Shown here in pieces: positions 26,115 to 35,812 of a stretch of 64,000 nucleotides of DNA (position 1 is its first letter; the number at the start of each line of letters is the position of its first letter). The notes under the pieces are model-generated. The model ran no database searches and was not told where the DNA came from. It saw only the letters and a program-made list of their open reading frames with translations. The position numbers and the translations under genes were made by a program. The stretch spans positions 62,001 through 126,000 of the forward strand of contig JAWOKN010000018.1 of the NCBI GenBank assembly GCA_033854175.1. Direction: 5' to 3'. This stretch comes from DATKPE01 sp033854175. Its GTDB lineage: Bacteria > Bacteroidota > Ignavibacteria > UBA10030 > SZUA-254.

Positions 26115-26146
26115 TTTGTTTCAGGGAGATGAATTTTGTATATTTG
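26115..26146 (+). promoter_or_regulatory. Bacteroidetes-type promoter (TTTG / TAnnTTTG) of the TonB-receptor-like gene
   Basis: TTTG at 26115-26118 and TATATTTG at 26139-26146, separated by 20 bases. This matches the -33/-7 element described for Bacteroidetes housekeeping sigma factors. The ATG is 38 bases further on. Confidence 0.45.
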
Positions 26147-26184
26147 ACGGTATTCTTCACCCTGAAAACCACAGGCGGATCCCC

Positions 26185-28662
26185 ATGACGAACGCGAGTG
26201 TAACATGCTGGTATCTTCTCCTGTCGAACCTGTTTCTTTTCCCCGCATTTGCACAACAGGATGCCGATCGCGACGACGACGATTTCAACCGCAGGGCCCA
26301 GATTGCCATCACGGGCCGGATCATCGACAAAGCAACCGACAAACCGATCGAGTATGCAAACATCCGGGTTTGCTCGGCCAGAGACTCGTCGCTCGTAACA
26401 GGCACGGTATCAAAAATGGACGGGTCGTTCTCCCTCCCGACCCTTCCTGCCGGAAGTTACTTCGTGGATATCAGGTTTATGGGGTATCTGCGGAAACTCA
26501 TACCCGTGGAGATTACGACACGGGCATCGACACCCCTCGACCTCGGCCGGATCATCATTGAACCCGATCCCCTTCAATTCAAGGAAATCGTCGTCGAAGG
26601 CAACCGGACCCCGATTTCGTACCAGATCGATAAGAAGGTCATCGACGTCGGGAAGATGCAGACGGTTATTTCAGGAACTGCCGCCGATGTCCTCCAGAAT
26701 GTTCCATCGGTCACAGTCGATCTGGAGGGAAACGTGAGCCTGCGCGGGAGCACGAACTTCACCGTCCTTATCGACGGACGACCGACGGTACTCGCAGCAC
26801 AGGACGCGCTGCAGCAGATCCCCGCAACGTCCATCCAGACGATCGAAATCATCACCAATCCGTCAGCGAAGTACGATCCCGAAGGCACATCGGGCATCGT
26901 GAACATCCTGATCAAGAAGAATCGTGAACGCGGCCTGAGCGGCGTGGCAAATACAACCGCCGGCGTCTATGAATCGTACGGGGGCGATTTTTTTTCCCAG
27001 TACCGGACCGAATCGTTCACCATCCTCGTGGGCGGGAACTATAACAGACGAAATTTCCCCGGCACGAGCCGCTCCGAGAACTCGTACTCGGGGACCGATC
27101 TCACCAGCTTTCTCAATTCGAGCGGGACCAACGAATCACAACACGAAGGTTCGGGTTTCCGCAGCTCGGTGGAATTCAACGCCACCCAATCTACACTCCT
27201 GACGGCCGGGGGACGACTCGGCCACCGGGGGGGCGTGCAGACCAATCACCTGTGGTATTCCGAATGGTCGGCCGCGAACCCCCTGACGAATACGTATACG
27301 GGTGCGGGGAGTTTCGACCGCGGTGGCGACTTCTATGAAGCGAACTTTTCCGTGCTCCAGCGTTTTAACCGGTCCGGCCATGAACTCACGGCCGAGGGAA
27401 ACTTCGGATACGACGAGGACAACGAATCGTCCGTGACAACCGAGCAAAGCGGCGCTCAGCTTACGGGCGGTGAACGCCTGGATAACAACGGTCCGGCACG
27501 CGAGTTTGAGGGGAGGGTCGACTATACGCTGCCATTCTCGGAAGACAGGAAATTCGAATCGGGGTATGAGGGCCAGGCCGAGCTTTCGGAGGAGCATAAC
27601 ACGATCTTCCAGTTCAACACGACCCTGCAGCGGTTTGATGCCCAGCCGCAATTCAACTATTCCGTGAAATACCGGAACAGCGACCACGCCTTGTACTCGA
27701 CATACTCTGATAAATTCCTGGGCGTCGGCCTGCAGGCGGGGCTCCGCACCGAATATACGTACCGTTCGGTCATCCTCGACCGAGAACAACAGCGCTTCAC
27801 CATCGATCGGTGGGACCTGTTCCCCACACTGCACGCCTCCATGAAACTCAGTGAATTCACACAGGCAATGGCAAGCTATACACGCCGGATCCAGAGGCCT
27901 CATGGCTGGGAAATGGAACCCTATATCGTCTGGACCGACGCGAACAATGTGCGGAAAGGCAACCCTGGACTTCAGCCCCAGTTCATCGACTCCTACGAAG
28001 CCGGCATCCACACCATGGTGCTCGGTGCCACCCTGTCGGCGGATGGGTACTACCGGATGGTCCACAACAAGATCGAGCGCATCAAGTCCGTCTACCAGCC
28101 GGGTGTCACCCTCACCTCAATGGGGAATATCGGCCGCGACCGGTCAATCGGCAGCGAGTACATGCTGATCCTCGACCCGTTCAAACCCTGGAACGTCAAT
28201 CTCATGGCCAACCTCTACGACTACCGCGTGACCGGAGTTCTCCCCGACGGCGGTTTTGAACGGTCAAGCTTTAACTGGAACGCACGATGGAATAACGTGA
28301 TCAAGTTTGACCCTTCCACCCAGCTCCAGGTAAACCTCAATTACAACAGTCCAACAATCTCTTCGCAGGGGCGAAGTGAGGATTTCTTTTCAGTGGATCT
28401 GGCCGCCAAACGATCGCTGTTCGACCGCTTCCTGACAGTCACCCTGCAGGTCCGCGACCTGTTCGGGACCGCGGTAATGGAAAACACCTCACAGGGGACC
28501 GACTTCTATAGCTATTCCTATGCGAAACGTGATGCTCCCCTGGTGATGCTCAACCTCCGGTGGAACTTTAACACGTTCGAACAGGATGAGAGGGACGATC
28601 GGGAGAAGGGGAGGCAGGGAGAGGACCAGAACGGATCTGAAGGCGATTCGAGAGGAGACTGA
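26185..28662 (+). CDS. TonB-dependent-receptor-like outer-membrane beta-barrel protein
   Basis: 825 residues from the ATG at 26185, which begins a signal peptide ending FPAFAQQ; upstream in-frame TTG would add residues without signal character. Next are a CarboxypepD_reg-like domain (ITGRIIDKATDKPIEYANI, about residues 28-115), a plug domain with VLQNVPSVTVDLEGNVSLRGS and NPSAKYDPEGTSGIVNI, and a long beta-barrel to the C-terminus. The architecture fits the outer membrane beta-barrel (OMP_b-brl_3) receptor class of Bacteroidota. The end is an acidic Asp/Glu/Arg tail after VMLNLRWNF, so the barrel's final strand may be followed by a short periplasmic tail. No ligand can be assigned; monocistronic. 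Confidence 0.88.
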   Translation: MTNASVTCWYLLLSNLFLFPAFAQQDADRDDDDFNRRAQIAITGRIIDKATDKPIEYANIRVCSARDSSLVTGTVSKMDGSFSLPTLPAGSYFVDIRFMGYLRKLIPVEITTRASTPLDLGRIIIEPDPLQFKEIVVEGNRTPISYQIDKKVIDVGKMQTVISGTAADVLQNVPSVTVDLEGNVSLRGSTNFTVLIDGRPTVLAAQDALQQIPATSIQTIEIITNPSAKYDPEGTSGIVNILIKKNRERGLSGVANTTAGVYESYGGDFFSQYRTESFTILVGGNYNRRNFPGTSRSENSYSGTDLTSFLNSSGTNESQHEGSGFRSSVEFNATQSTLLTAGGRLGHRGGVQTNHLWYSEWSAANPLTNTYTGAGSFDRGGDFYEANFSVLQRFNRSGHELTAEGNFGYDEDNESSVTTEQSGAQLTGGERLDNNGPAREFEGRVDYTLPFSEDRKFESGYEGQAELSEEHNTIFQFNTTLQRFDAQPQFNYSVKYRNSDHALYSTYSDKFLGVGLQAGLRTEYTYRSVILDREQQRFTIDRWDLFPTLHASMKLSEFTQAMASYTRRIQRPHGWEMEPYIVWTDANNVRKGNPGLQPQFIDSYEAGIHTMVLGATLSADGYYRMVHNKIERIKSVYQPGVTLTSMGNIGRDRSIGSEYMLILDPFKPWNVNLMANLYDYRVTGVLPDGGFERSSFNWNARWNNVIKFDPSTQLQVNLNYNSPTISSQGRSEDFFSVDLAAKRSLFDRFLTVTLQVRDLFGTAVMENTSQGTDFYSYSYAKRDAPLVMLNLRWNFNTFEQDERDDREKGRQGEDQNGSEGDSRGD

Positions 28663-28842
28663 CCACCCCCACCCCTAGCCATGGTTCGCACCGGATGGAG
28701 GTACAAAGGTTTTGAACCCCGGACCCGCGTAGGGATCCTTCAGAAACATAGCGCTCCTTAGTATCGTGAAGGGACGTTCCCTCCCCCCGTGCGCGGGAAG
28801 AACAGTTCGATACTCACCCCGGCAACGCTACCCAGGCCGTCA

Positions 28843-30852
28843 TCAGACGCGGATGGGTAAAATGACAACCGGAACCCCTTCCTGATAAAACCGGCTCTGA
28901 ATGGCAAACACCGTATAGTTATGGAGCAACCGTGTGATAAATGATTCCTTCCGGAAGACGAGCTGCCCGCCGAAAAATACCGCCCCGGGGAATTTCTTCA
29001 AGATTTCCTTCGACAAATTCGATATTTCTTCCACCGCATCAATACCGACTGCCGTGAAGCCTTCCGCATAATACCCGTTGCGCCGCATGTACTGGATGTA
29101 TTTATCGACGTCGGACCGGACGGAATCCTGCAGGCGTTCCACCTCCCTGGAGCCCTTGAAATTCCCCGCATCGACGATGCCGGCCTCGATGAACACATAA
29201 TTCTTGTACATGTCCCCAAAATACCGTATCGCACTGAACAGGGTGTGCAAACCCAGTCCATTGAATCCGTTGACCATTATAACCGCGGTCTTTGACCTCG
29301 GGTTAAATTGGACCTCGGGTTTCGGATTTTTGATGTCTCCGGGAACAAATACTTCATCGGTTGTCTGCACAACATGGGCAAGATCATCCAGCCTGCGCAG
29401 CATTTTCTGGGTCTCGTTGTAATGACGCTTGATCAGAAGCACCACGGCAACCAGCATTCCTGTCACAAGCAGCGTTATCCAGCCGCCTTCATAGAATTTC
29501 AGGACGATGACGGAAAGCAGAATAAAAAGCGTCAGAATCAGACCGATGCCGTTTATCAGGAGTCTCCGGCGCCAGCGCTTCTCCTGTTTTCGCTCGAGCC
29601 ACCAGTGCCGCACCATGCCGAGCTGGGAGAGGACGAATGTGATAAACACGTTGATGCTGTAGAGGACGACCAGAAATTGGACCGAGCCCCGCGTCGCGAT
29701 CATCAGAATCGAGGCTCCGATGCCCATGATCAGGATGCCGTTCTGCGTAACGAGGCGATCGCTCAGTGTTGCGAAACGGGTCGGCATCCAACGGTCGAGT
29801 GCCATGTTGGAGAGAATACGCGGACCATCGATGAAGCCCGTCTGCGCGGCAACGGTGAGGAGTGCCGCCTCGGAGACAAGCGTGATGAGAACAAGATAGT
29901 ATCCCCAGTGGCCGCCCCATTCGGCAGTCACCTTCCCGAACAGGATTGCATTGAGCGTTTTTCCGGGCTGCGGTTGAACCTGATAGAACAGATAGGAAAA
30001 CATCAGACCGAGGACAAGCAGCGAGAGGGAAATTGCCATGTAGCGCATCGTGTGTTTCGCTGTCTCAACTTTTGGATCGCGCAGGATCGGCAGACCGTTG
30101 CTCACCGCCTCAATACCGGTGTAGGTACCTGCCCCCATGCTGTATGCCCGGAGGATCAACATCACGACACCGAACATTCCGAGCTGTGAAACCGAATTTT
30201 GGAGCTCGGACCTCGTCGTTCCGACAACCACCGGCAGGTTCATGACATGAATACCCCACGCATAGCCTATCAGCACCACGTGAGTGAGAATGAATACAAC
30301 AAAGATGGGGATAAGCGGCACAACCGACTCCCGTACACCACGCATATTCAAAATGATGAGTAAGAGAAGCACGAGCACGGCAAATCCGAGCTTGTAGACA
30401 TACCAGGCCGCCGGGAGAAAACTGAATAGTGCATCCGCGCCGCTTGCAATCGACAGCGTAATCGTGAGAATGTAGTCAATCAGAAGAGCACAGCCCGAGA
30501 CCATCCCGATCTTTGGTGAAAGAAGCTTGCTCGCCACGAGATAACCGCCCCCGCCGGAGGGAAACAACTCGATGATCTGGTAATAACTTGTACTGACGAT
30601 AAAAATGGTAAACGCAGTTCCTAGCCCGACAAAAAGGCTGAGTGTGTAATGCCCCTGTAGTGCCCTGAATGCTTCCTCAGGACCGTAACTCGAAGAAGAC
30701 ATCCCATCGGCTCCCAGGGCCACCCACGCAAAGAACGCAATGAGGGATATTTTATGGAACAGTGCCTTGTCGTGAGGACTCCGGGAAGATCCGATCAGGA
30801 GTTTCCTGAACCTTTTCGCAAACGGGAGTACCTCTTTTTGATCCGTATTCAC
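28843..30852 (-). CDS. APC-family amino-acid permease
   Basis: 669 residues. The first about 480 form at least 12 hydrophobic segments with the APC hallmark near TM1 (WVALGADGMSSSSYGPEEA, about 37-55) and TM3 region SGGGGYLVASKLL. The last 180 residues are soluble and contain a mixed alpha/beta stretch (VIMVNGFNGLGLHTLFSAI), resembling the cytoplasmic domain seen in long bacterial APC permeases. Start is a GTG; no better ATG is near. It stands alone between the TonB-receptor-like gene and the efflux operon. Likely an amino-acid/proton symporter; the substrate is unknown, and K+ transport is a less likely alternative. Confidence 0.85.
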   Translation of the reverse strand: MNTDQKEVLPFAKRFRKLLIGSSRSPHDKALFHKISLIAFFAWVALGADGMSSSSYGPEEAFRALQGHYTLSLFVGLGTAFTIFIVSTSYYQIIELFPSGGGGYLVASKLLSPKIGMVSGCALLIDYILTITLSIASGADALFSFLPAAWYVYKLGFAVLVLLLLIILNMRGVRESVVPLIPIFVVFILTHVVLIGYAWGIHVMNLPVVVGTTRSELQNSVSQLGMFGVVMLILRAYSMGAGTYTGIEAVSNGLPILRDPKVETAKHTMRYMAISLSLLVLGLMFSYLFYQVQPQPGKTLNAILFGKVTAEWGGHWGYYLVLITLVSEAALLTVAAQTGFIDGPRILSNMALDRWMPTRFATLSDRLVTQNGILIMGIGASILMIATRGSVQFLVVLYSINVFITFVLSQLGMVRHWWLERKQEKRWRRRLLINGIGLILTLFILLSVIVLKFYEGGWITLLVTGMLVAVVLLIKRHYNETQKMLRRLDDLAHVVQTTDEVFVPGDIKNPKPEVQFNPRSKTAVIMVNGFNGLGLHTLFSAIRYFGDMYKNYVFIEAGIVDAGNFKGSREVERLQDSVRSDVDKYIQYMRRNGYYAEGFTAVGIDAVEEISNLSKEILKKFPGAVFFGGQLVFRKESFITRLLHNYTVFAIQSRFYQEGVPVVILPIRV

Positions 30853-31085
30853 AGAAATTTAATGGCTGACTGCGACGCCGAATATGGCAAAAAGGAAGAA
30901 TAGAATCAAATAACCTGTGCGTCCGCGATATCCTTCTCTCCGAAGGTGGGCATTCTGTTCACTGGAGAGAATTCAGTGCCGTTTCAGCACGCCGGCAGGA
31001 TAGACCCACCCGGCATGGCCCATGCGGGACATCCGGCGCTAGCTTCCTTCCCCCATCCCGGTCCGGCCGGCGATGCCGTGCTTCG
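30853..31085. other. Intergenic region, no gene seen
   Basis: 233 bases between the APC permease and the PG0541-like gene, both on the minus strand. GC-rich short inverted repeats are present near 31015-31070, but no T-tailed terminator was evident. Confidence 0.4.
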
Positions 31086-31385
31086 TCAGATGATCCGCTC
31101 CAGCGGGCTCTGAAATAACCTGATCCGGTCGTCAGCACGGGTGATGTGCTCGTTGGCTTCGGATATCCTGCGGACAAGCTGTTCAAGTGCGGCGTCCTCC
31201 TGAAATGCGATCATCAGCACGGCATTGGTACCGGGGAAGCTGCGGGTGCCCAGATGAGGCTCGGTACCGTGGCCTTTCCCCTTCACCTGCTCCCAGCGTG
31301 TATAGTAGTCGATACTACTGGAGTCGAGCATCTCCATGACCCGGGGTGTGAATACTTCGTTACAGATGAGAAAGACGATCTTCAT
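31086..31385 (-). CDS. PG0541-like transporter-associated protein
   Basis: 99 residues, a ferredoxin-fold PII-like protein. The start at 31385 (MKIVFLICNEVFTPRVMEML) has an excellent ribosome site AAGGAGAAG; the frame is open further upstream only inside the RND gene. The GKGHGTEPHLGTRSFPGTNAVLMIA segment is characteristic of the PG0541 transporter-associated family seen next to RND pumps in Bacteroidota. Last gene of the efflux operon, 49 bases after the pump. Its function is not established; a role as a small regulator of the pump is a guess from position. Confidence 0.75.
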   Translation of the reverse strand: MKIVFLICNEVFTPRVMEMLDSSSIDYYTRWEQVKGKGHGTEPHLGTRSFPGTNAVLMIAFQEDAALEQLVRRISEANEHITRADDRIRLFQSPLERII

Positions 31386-31434
31386 GTGATTCTTCTCCTT
31401 CGTGACATCCTTGGTCAGCGTGCATGTGCAATTC

Positions 31435-34400
31435 CTATGCTCCGGTTTTGGATTCAACGATGCCGTCAAGTCCGGCCGGCGGCCGGGCTGAAGCTCCCAT
31501 AGGGGATTTCCTGCCAGGAAGATGACGGCGAAGGAACGCAAATGACCTCCTGAAGGAAAAATCATCGATAATGGAGTACACAACGGGTACAATGAACAGG
31601 GTCAGCAACGTCGAGGTGAGAAGCCCGCCGATCACCGCCTGGCCCATCGGTGATCGGAACTCACTCCCCTCGCCGAGTGAGAATGCCACCGGAATCATTC
31701 CGAAAACCATCGCAAATGTCGTCATCAGGATGGGCCGCAGACGGGTCGCGCCCGCTTTGACAAGAGCCTCATCCCTTTGATGTCCCCGGTCCCGGAGCAC
31801 ATTCGCATAATCAACAAGCAGAATGCCGTTCTTGGTCACAAGTCCCATAAGCATGATGATGCCGATGAGAGACATCATGGAAAGCGCGCTCTTGAAGATC
31901 AGCAGCGCAAAGACCGCCCCGATCAGTGACATCGGAAGTGCGAGCATGATAGCGAACGGATGGGTGAAGCTGTTAAACTGCGCGGCAAGAACAATGTAGA
32001 CGAAGACAATCGCCAGGGCAAGCGAGAGAAAGATGTTTCCGAACGATTCAGCCTGCATTTCCCCCTGGCCCGTCACACCGATCGTAAATCCCGCGGGCAC
32101 CTCGAGTGCACGGGTTTGTCTCTGAATGTCGGAAAGGACCTCGCCAAGGAGGCGACCCGACAGGTTGGCATCGATACGGATTTCGCGCTGCCGATCAAAC
32201 CGGTTGATCTTCGACGGGCCGGACCCCTGCCGGATGTCCGCGACGGAGCTGATGGGTATCAAGAGCTTCTGATTGTTGCCCATATCCTTGTTGCTTTTGA
32301 TGGTCAGATCATTCACGTTCTCCAACGTCGTCCGATCCTCCTTGCTCAGCCTGACCCGCACGTCGTATTGTTCTTCTCCCTCCTGATACTTGGTGGCCAC
32401 ATACCCGTCGATCATCGCGCGCGCGGTCATGGCAATCAGATTAACGTTGATCCCCAGATCCGATGCCTTCTCGCGGTCAATCCGGATACGGACCTCGGGC
32501 TTTGACGTCTCGAGGCTGTTTTCGACATCCACCGCGCCGGGTGTCGTCCGGACAATATGCTCGACCTCATCCCCAAGTTTCCTCAGGGCACCCATATCGC
32601 TGCCTCGGACACTCATGATCACCGGCTTATTGCTCCCCCCGACACCCAGTTGTGTCAGAAATCCGAGGTTTGCCCCGGGGACGTTTCCGAGGTCAGCACG
32701 GACTTCATCGATAATCTGATCAACCCCCTTCGTGCGGTCCTTTTTCGGGACGAGCTTGACAAGGACGTTGCCTTTCGTGACAGGATCATTGCCGGCACCA
32801 ATGGTGGTAAGCGTCATGGTCACCTCAGGCCGCTTCCGTACAACATCCTCAATGATCGAACAGATATGCCCCGTCTGATCGATCGAGCTTCCGGGCGCCG
32901 CATTGACACTGACCGTGAATTCACTCTGGTCCGAGGATGGGAAAAACGAGGCGCCAAGAAAGCGCATCAGGAAAAAACTGAACACAAAGACCGCCAGCGC
33001 TCCCAGAACCACAATCGTGCGGTGACCAAGTGACCATGCGATGGCGTTCTGGTATTTTCTGCTTAACAGTTCAAAGAAATGATTGAAAAAGTAGAGCCCC
33101 CTCCTGAGGAGGGACCCCTCTCTTGAAAGCTGTTCGTCAGCGTTTGTCAGCCAGCGCGACGAGAGCATCGGGGTGAGTGTGAAAGCGACGAACAACGACA
33201 CCAGGACTGAGACGGAAACCGTGATGCCGAACTGGTAAAAAAACCTGCCGACAATTCCCGGCATGAATGCAACGGGTATGAACACCGCGACAATCGTGAA
33301 GGTCGTCGCCATGACCGCAAGGCCGATCTCGGCCGTTGCCGCCTTTGCCGCCTCCATCGGCGTTTCTCCCTGCTGCATGTGGCGGTAGATGTTTTCAATG
33401 ACCACGATGGCATCGTCAATGAGAAGACCCACGGCCAGAGACAGCGCCAGCAGGGAAATGATGTTCAGCGTGAAGTTCAACGCGTACATGATGATGAAAC
33501 TCGCGATGATCGAGGTGGGCAGTGCTATCGCACTGATAATCGTTGACCGGAGGTTAGCCAGGAACAGATACACGACGATGACTGCCAGGAGGCCGCCGTA
33601 CAGGATATTGAAGATCACGTCGTTCACAGAATCTCGGATGAACGTGCTGTTGTCGCGCGCGATCGTGATGTGGATATCCCCGGGGAGTTCCTTTTCGACG
33701 CGCTGAAGCTGCTGCTTGATTGCATCAGCCACCCGGACGGTGTTGCTGCCGGATTGCCGCAGGATATTCAAGCCGGCGGCATTCAGGCCGTTCATGCGGG
33801 AAAGACTCTGACGTTCCTTCACGCCGTCAATCACCCGTGCCACGTCAGAAAGATGCACAACCTTCCCCCCCGGTGTGGCGACGATCACGTCGTTGAAATC
33901 CTCCACACTGGTGTACTTTCCCATCGTCCTGAGCAGAAGCTGCCGGGAACCCTGTACAAGGTTACCGGCGGGGACCTCCACGTTTGCATCCGCAACCGCC
34001 TGAATGACGTCCTGAATGGAGAGCCCGTAGGCCTGAAGATGCGCCGCATCAACCTCAATCTGAATCTCCCGCTCGGCCCCTCCCACAAGATCAACCCGGC
34101 CCACCCCCGGTACGTTCTCAAGACGCTTCTTGATGACATTCTTTGTGTAGGTGGTAATTTCCTTCTCCGAACGCTCACCCGAGACGGTCAGCGTGAAGAT
34201 CGGCTGGCTGGCAGGATCGATGCGCTGGATGACGGGATCTTCCATGTCGTCCGGGAGATCGGCACGGATTGCGGCGATTTTTTCTCGGACCTCCTGCGCA
34301 GCCTGCCTTCCATCAACCTCCAGTTTAAACTGGATGATGACCAGCGAAACCCCCTCCTGCGATATCGAAGTGATATGATCGAGGCCGCCAATGGTATTGA

Positions 34401-34611
34401 CTGCATCTTCAATCTTTTTGGTGACATCGGTCTCAATCTGCTCAGGACCGGCTCCCCGCAGGACCGTCGTGGCTGTGACATAGGGAAAATCGATGTCCGG
34501 GAACTGGTCGATGTTCAGTTTCAGGTACGAGAACACTCCTAGCACCACGAGCGCCATGATCATCATTGTCGCAAAGACGGGTTTGTCAATCGAAACATCG
34601 GCAAGCTTCAT
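31435..34611 (-). CDS. RND multidrug efflux pump, inner-membrane subunit (HAE1/AcrB-like)
   Basis: 1058 residues, the usual size for proton-driven RND pumps. N-terminus MKLADVSIDKPVFATMMIMAL enters TM1; large periplasmic loops follow TM1 and TM7. The proton-relay Asp pair is visible in LAVGLLIDDAIVVIENIYRH, and the second half carries the GVTGQGEMQAESFGN and LMGLVTKNGILLVDY motifs. The proline-rich porter sequences indicate the HAE1 (drug or hydrophobe) rather than heavy-metal class. The pump sits with its TolC and adaptor in one operon under a TetR regulator, consistent with inducible export of toxic small molecules. Substrate specificity is not readable. Confidence 0.95.
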   Translation of the reverse strand: MKLADVSIDKPVFATMMIMALVVLGVFSYLKLNIDQFPDIDFPYVTATTVLRGAGPEQIETDVTKKIEDAVNTIGGLDHITSISQEGVSLVIIQFKLEVDGRQAAQEVREKIAAIRADLPDDMEDPVIQRIDPASQPIFTLTVSGERSEKEITTYTKNVIKKRLENVPGVGRVDLVGGAEREIQIEVDAAHLQAYGLSIQDVIQAVADANVEVPAGNLVQGSRQLLLRTMGKYTSVEDFNDVIVATPGGKVVHLSDVARVIDGVKERQSLSRMNGLNAAGLNILRQSGSNTVRVADAIKQQLQRVEKELPGDIHITIARDNSTFIRDSVNDVIFNILYGGLLAVIVVYLFLANLRSTIISAIALPTSIIASFIIMYALNFTLNIISLLALSLAVGLLIDDAIVVIENIYRHMQQGETPMEAAKAATAEIGLAVMATTFTIVAVFIPVAFMPGIVGRFFYQFGITVSVSVLVSLFVAFTLTPMLSSRWLTNADEQLSREGSLLRRGLYFFNHFFELLSRKYQNAIAWSLGHRTIVVLGALAVFVFSFFLMRFLGASFFPSSDQSEFTVSVNAAPGSSIDQTGHICSIIEDVVRKRPEVTMTLTTIGAGNDPVTKGNVLVKLVPKKDRTKGVDQIIDEVRADLGNVPGANLGFLTQLGVGGSNKPVIMSVRGSDMGALRKLGDEVEHIVRTTPGAVDVENSLETSKPEVRIRIDREKASDLGINVNLIAMTARAMIDGYVATKYQEGEEQYDVRVRLSKEDRTTLENVNDLTIKSNKDMGNNQKLLIPISSVADIRQGSGPSKINRFDRQREIRIDANLSGRLLGEVLSDIQRQTRALEVPAGFTIGVTGQGEMQAESFGNIFLSLALAIVFVYIVLAAQFNSFTHPFAIMLALPMSLIGAVFALLIFKSALSMMSLIGIIMLMGLVTKNGILLVDYANVLRDRGHQRDEALVKAGATRLRPILMTTFAMVFGMIPVAFSLGEGSEFRSPMGQAVIGGLLTSTLLTLFIVPVVYSIIDDFSFRRSFAFLRRHLPGRKSPMGASARPPAGLDGIVESKTGA

Positions 34612-34667
34612 CTGTCTTTTATCTTCCTTCCTTCGTTCGCACGAGGGGACCTCGTCCGGATTAAATG

Positions 34668-35735
34668 TTACGAATGAACAACCCTGACGTATCCGCTGTC
34701 TTCGAGGGTCGTTGCACCGACCGTCGCAACGGTGTCATGTTCCATAAGCCCGCGGAGGATTTCACTCTCACTCTCATTCGCCACCCCCAGCTGGACTATC
34801 CGCTGGAACACACGCCCTCCCTGAACGACAAACACGCGGTTTGTCACGCCGTCGCTCTGAATTGCGGCATTCGGTATGACAAGCGCTCCTTTTCGCGGAA
34901 CGAGCTGCACATTTACCCTGCAGAACATTCCGGGCTTGAACCACCCGTCGGGTGTATTCGAAATGATCGCCTTGACCTCGAAGGAACGCGAACGGACGTC
35001 GGCGGATTTCGAAAGTTGAAAAATCTCCCCCCTGACCACCACGTCGGGCCTGGCTTCGGAGTATACCTCCACCTTCTGGCCAAGGGCCAGATGGGGAACA
35101 TCACCTTCGCTGATGTTAAAGATCACCTTCATCCTCGAGATCTTCGCCACCGTAGCGAGGACCCCTCCCGGTATTGCCAGATCACCTTTATTGACGTTGA
35201 CCGCGGTTACGACACCGGGAATCGGGGTCGACAGTTCGACACTGCCCCTGGCAGCATCAAAATTCGCTTGCGCAACGTCAAATGCAGTCCGGACCCCGTC
35301 AAGTGTCTGAAGCGAGATTGCCCCTTCATCATAGAGCGACTTCATGCGTTCGAGTGTCTTCTGGGCGTTTTTGAAATTCGCTTCCGCCTGGTAGTACTGC
35401 GAGGAAGCCCCTCTCTTATCCAAACTGATCAGGACCTGGCCGGCGCGGACTGCCTGGCCCACCCGGGCGCTGACCCCGGTAATCCGCTCCGAGATCTTTG
35501 CCACAATATTGGCCTGTTCTTCACCCTCGAGCGTGCCGGAATACGCCTTCGTCACCGTGAGGTTTTTCCGCGCGGCAACGGCAACCTCCACAGGCACGAT
35601 CTGATGTCCCCCTGCCACAGCATTCCCCCTGCCCTCCCGCTCCTTGTCTGCCGCACCGCATCCCAGGCAGGTGAGGAGGAGAATGGTCAGAAAAATTCCA
35701 GTTGTCCGTATGTTGAGAAATGCGATGGTGATCAT
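34668..35735 (-). CDS. RND periplasmic adaptor (membrane fusion) lipoprotein
   Basis: 355 residues. I start at the ATG at 35735 because it gives a lipoprotein signal (IFLTILLLTCLGCG, Cys about residue 27) with AGGAAAG at a suitable distance; the frame is open to 35840 inside tolC. Then barrel-sandwich (VAVAARKNLTVTKAYSGTLEG; ARVGQAVRAGQVLISLD), a helical hairpin (about 105-165), second half-lipoyl (STPIPGVVTAVNVNKGDLAIPGG, given here split: STPIPGVVTAV, NKGDLAIPG), beta-barrel and MP domains. It bridges the RND pump and TolC. Gene order pump-adaptor-TolC with short spacers supports one tripartite system. Confidence 0.92.
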   Translation of the reverse strand: MITIAFLNIRTTGIFLTILLLTCLGCGAADKEREGRGNAVAGGHQIVPVEVAVAARKNLTVTKAYSGTLEGEEQANIVAKISERITGVSARVGQAVRAGQVLISLDKRGASSQYYQAEANFKNAQKTLERMKSLYDEGAISLQTLDGVRTAFDVAQANFDAARGSVELSTPIPGVVTAVNVNKGDLAIPGGVLATVAKISRMKVIFNISEGDVPHLALGQKVEVYSEARPDVVVRGEIFQLSKSADVRSRSFEVKAIISNTPDGWFKPGMFCRVNVQLVPRKGALVIPNAAIQSDGVTNRVFVVQGGRVFQRIVQLGVANESESEILRGLMEHDTVATVGATTLEDSGYVRVVHS

Positions 35736-35812
35736 AGATGCTTTCCTGTTTCTGCTGTTACACACCTTGTGTTCTCGGGATGTTGGTGGAGGATTCGTCC
35801 CTCTTATCCGCT

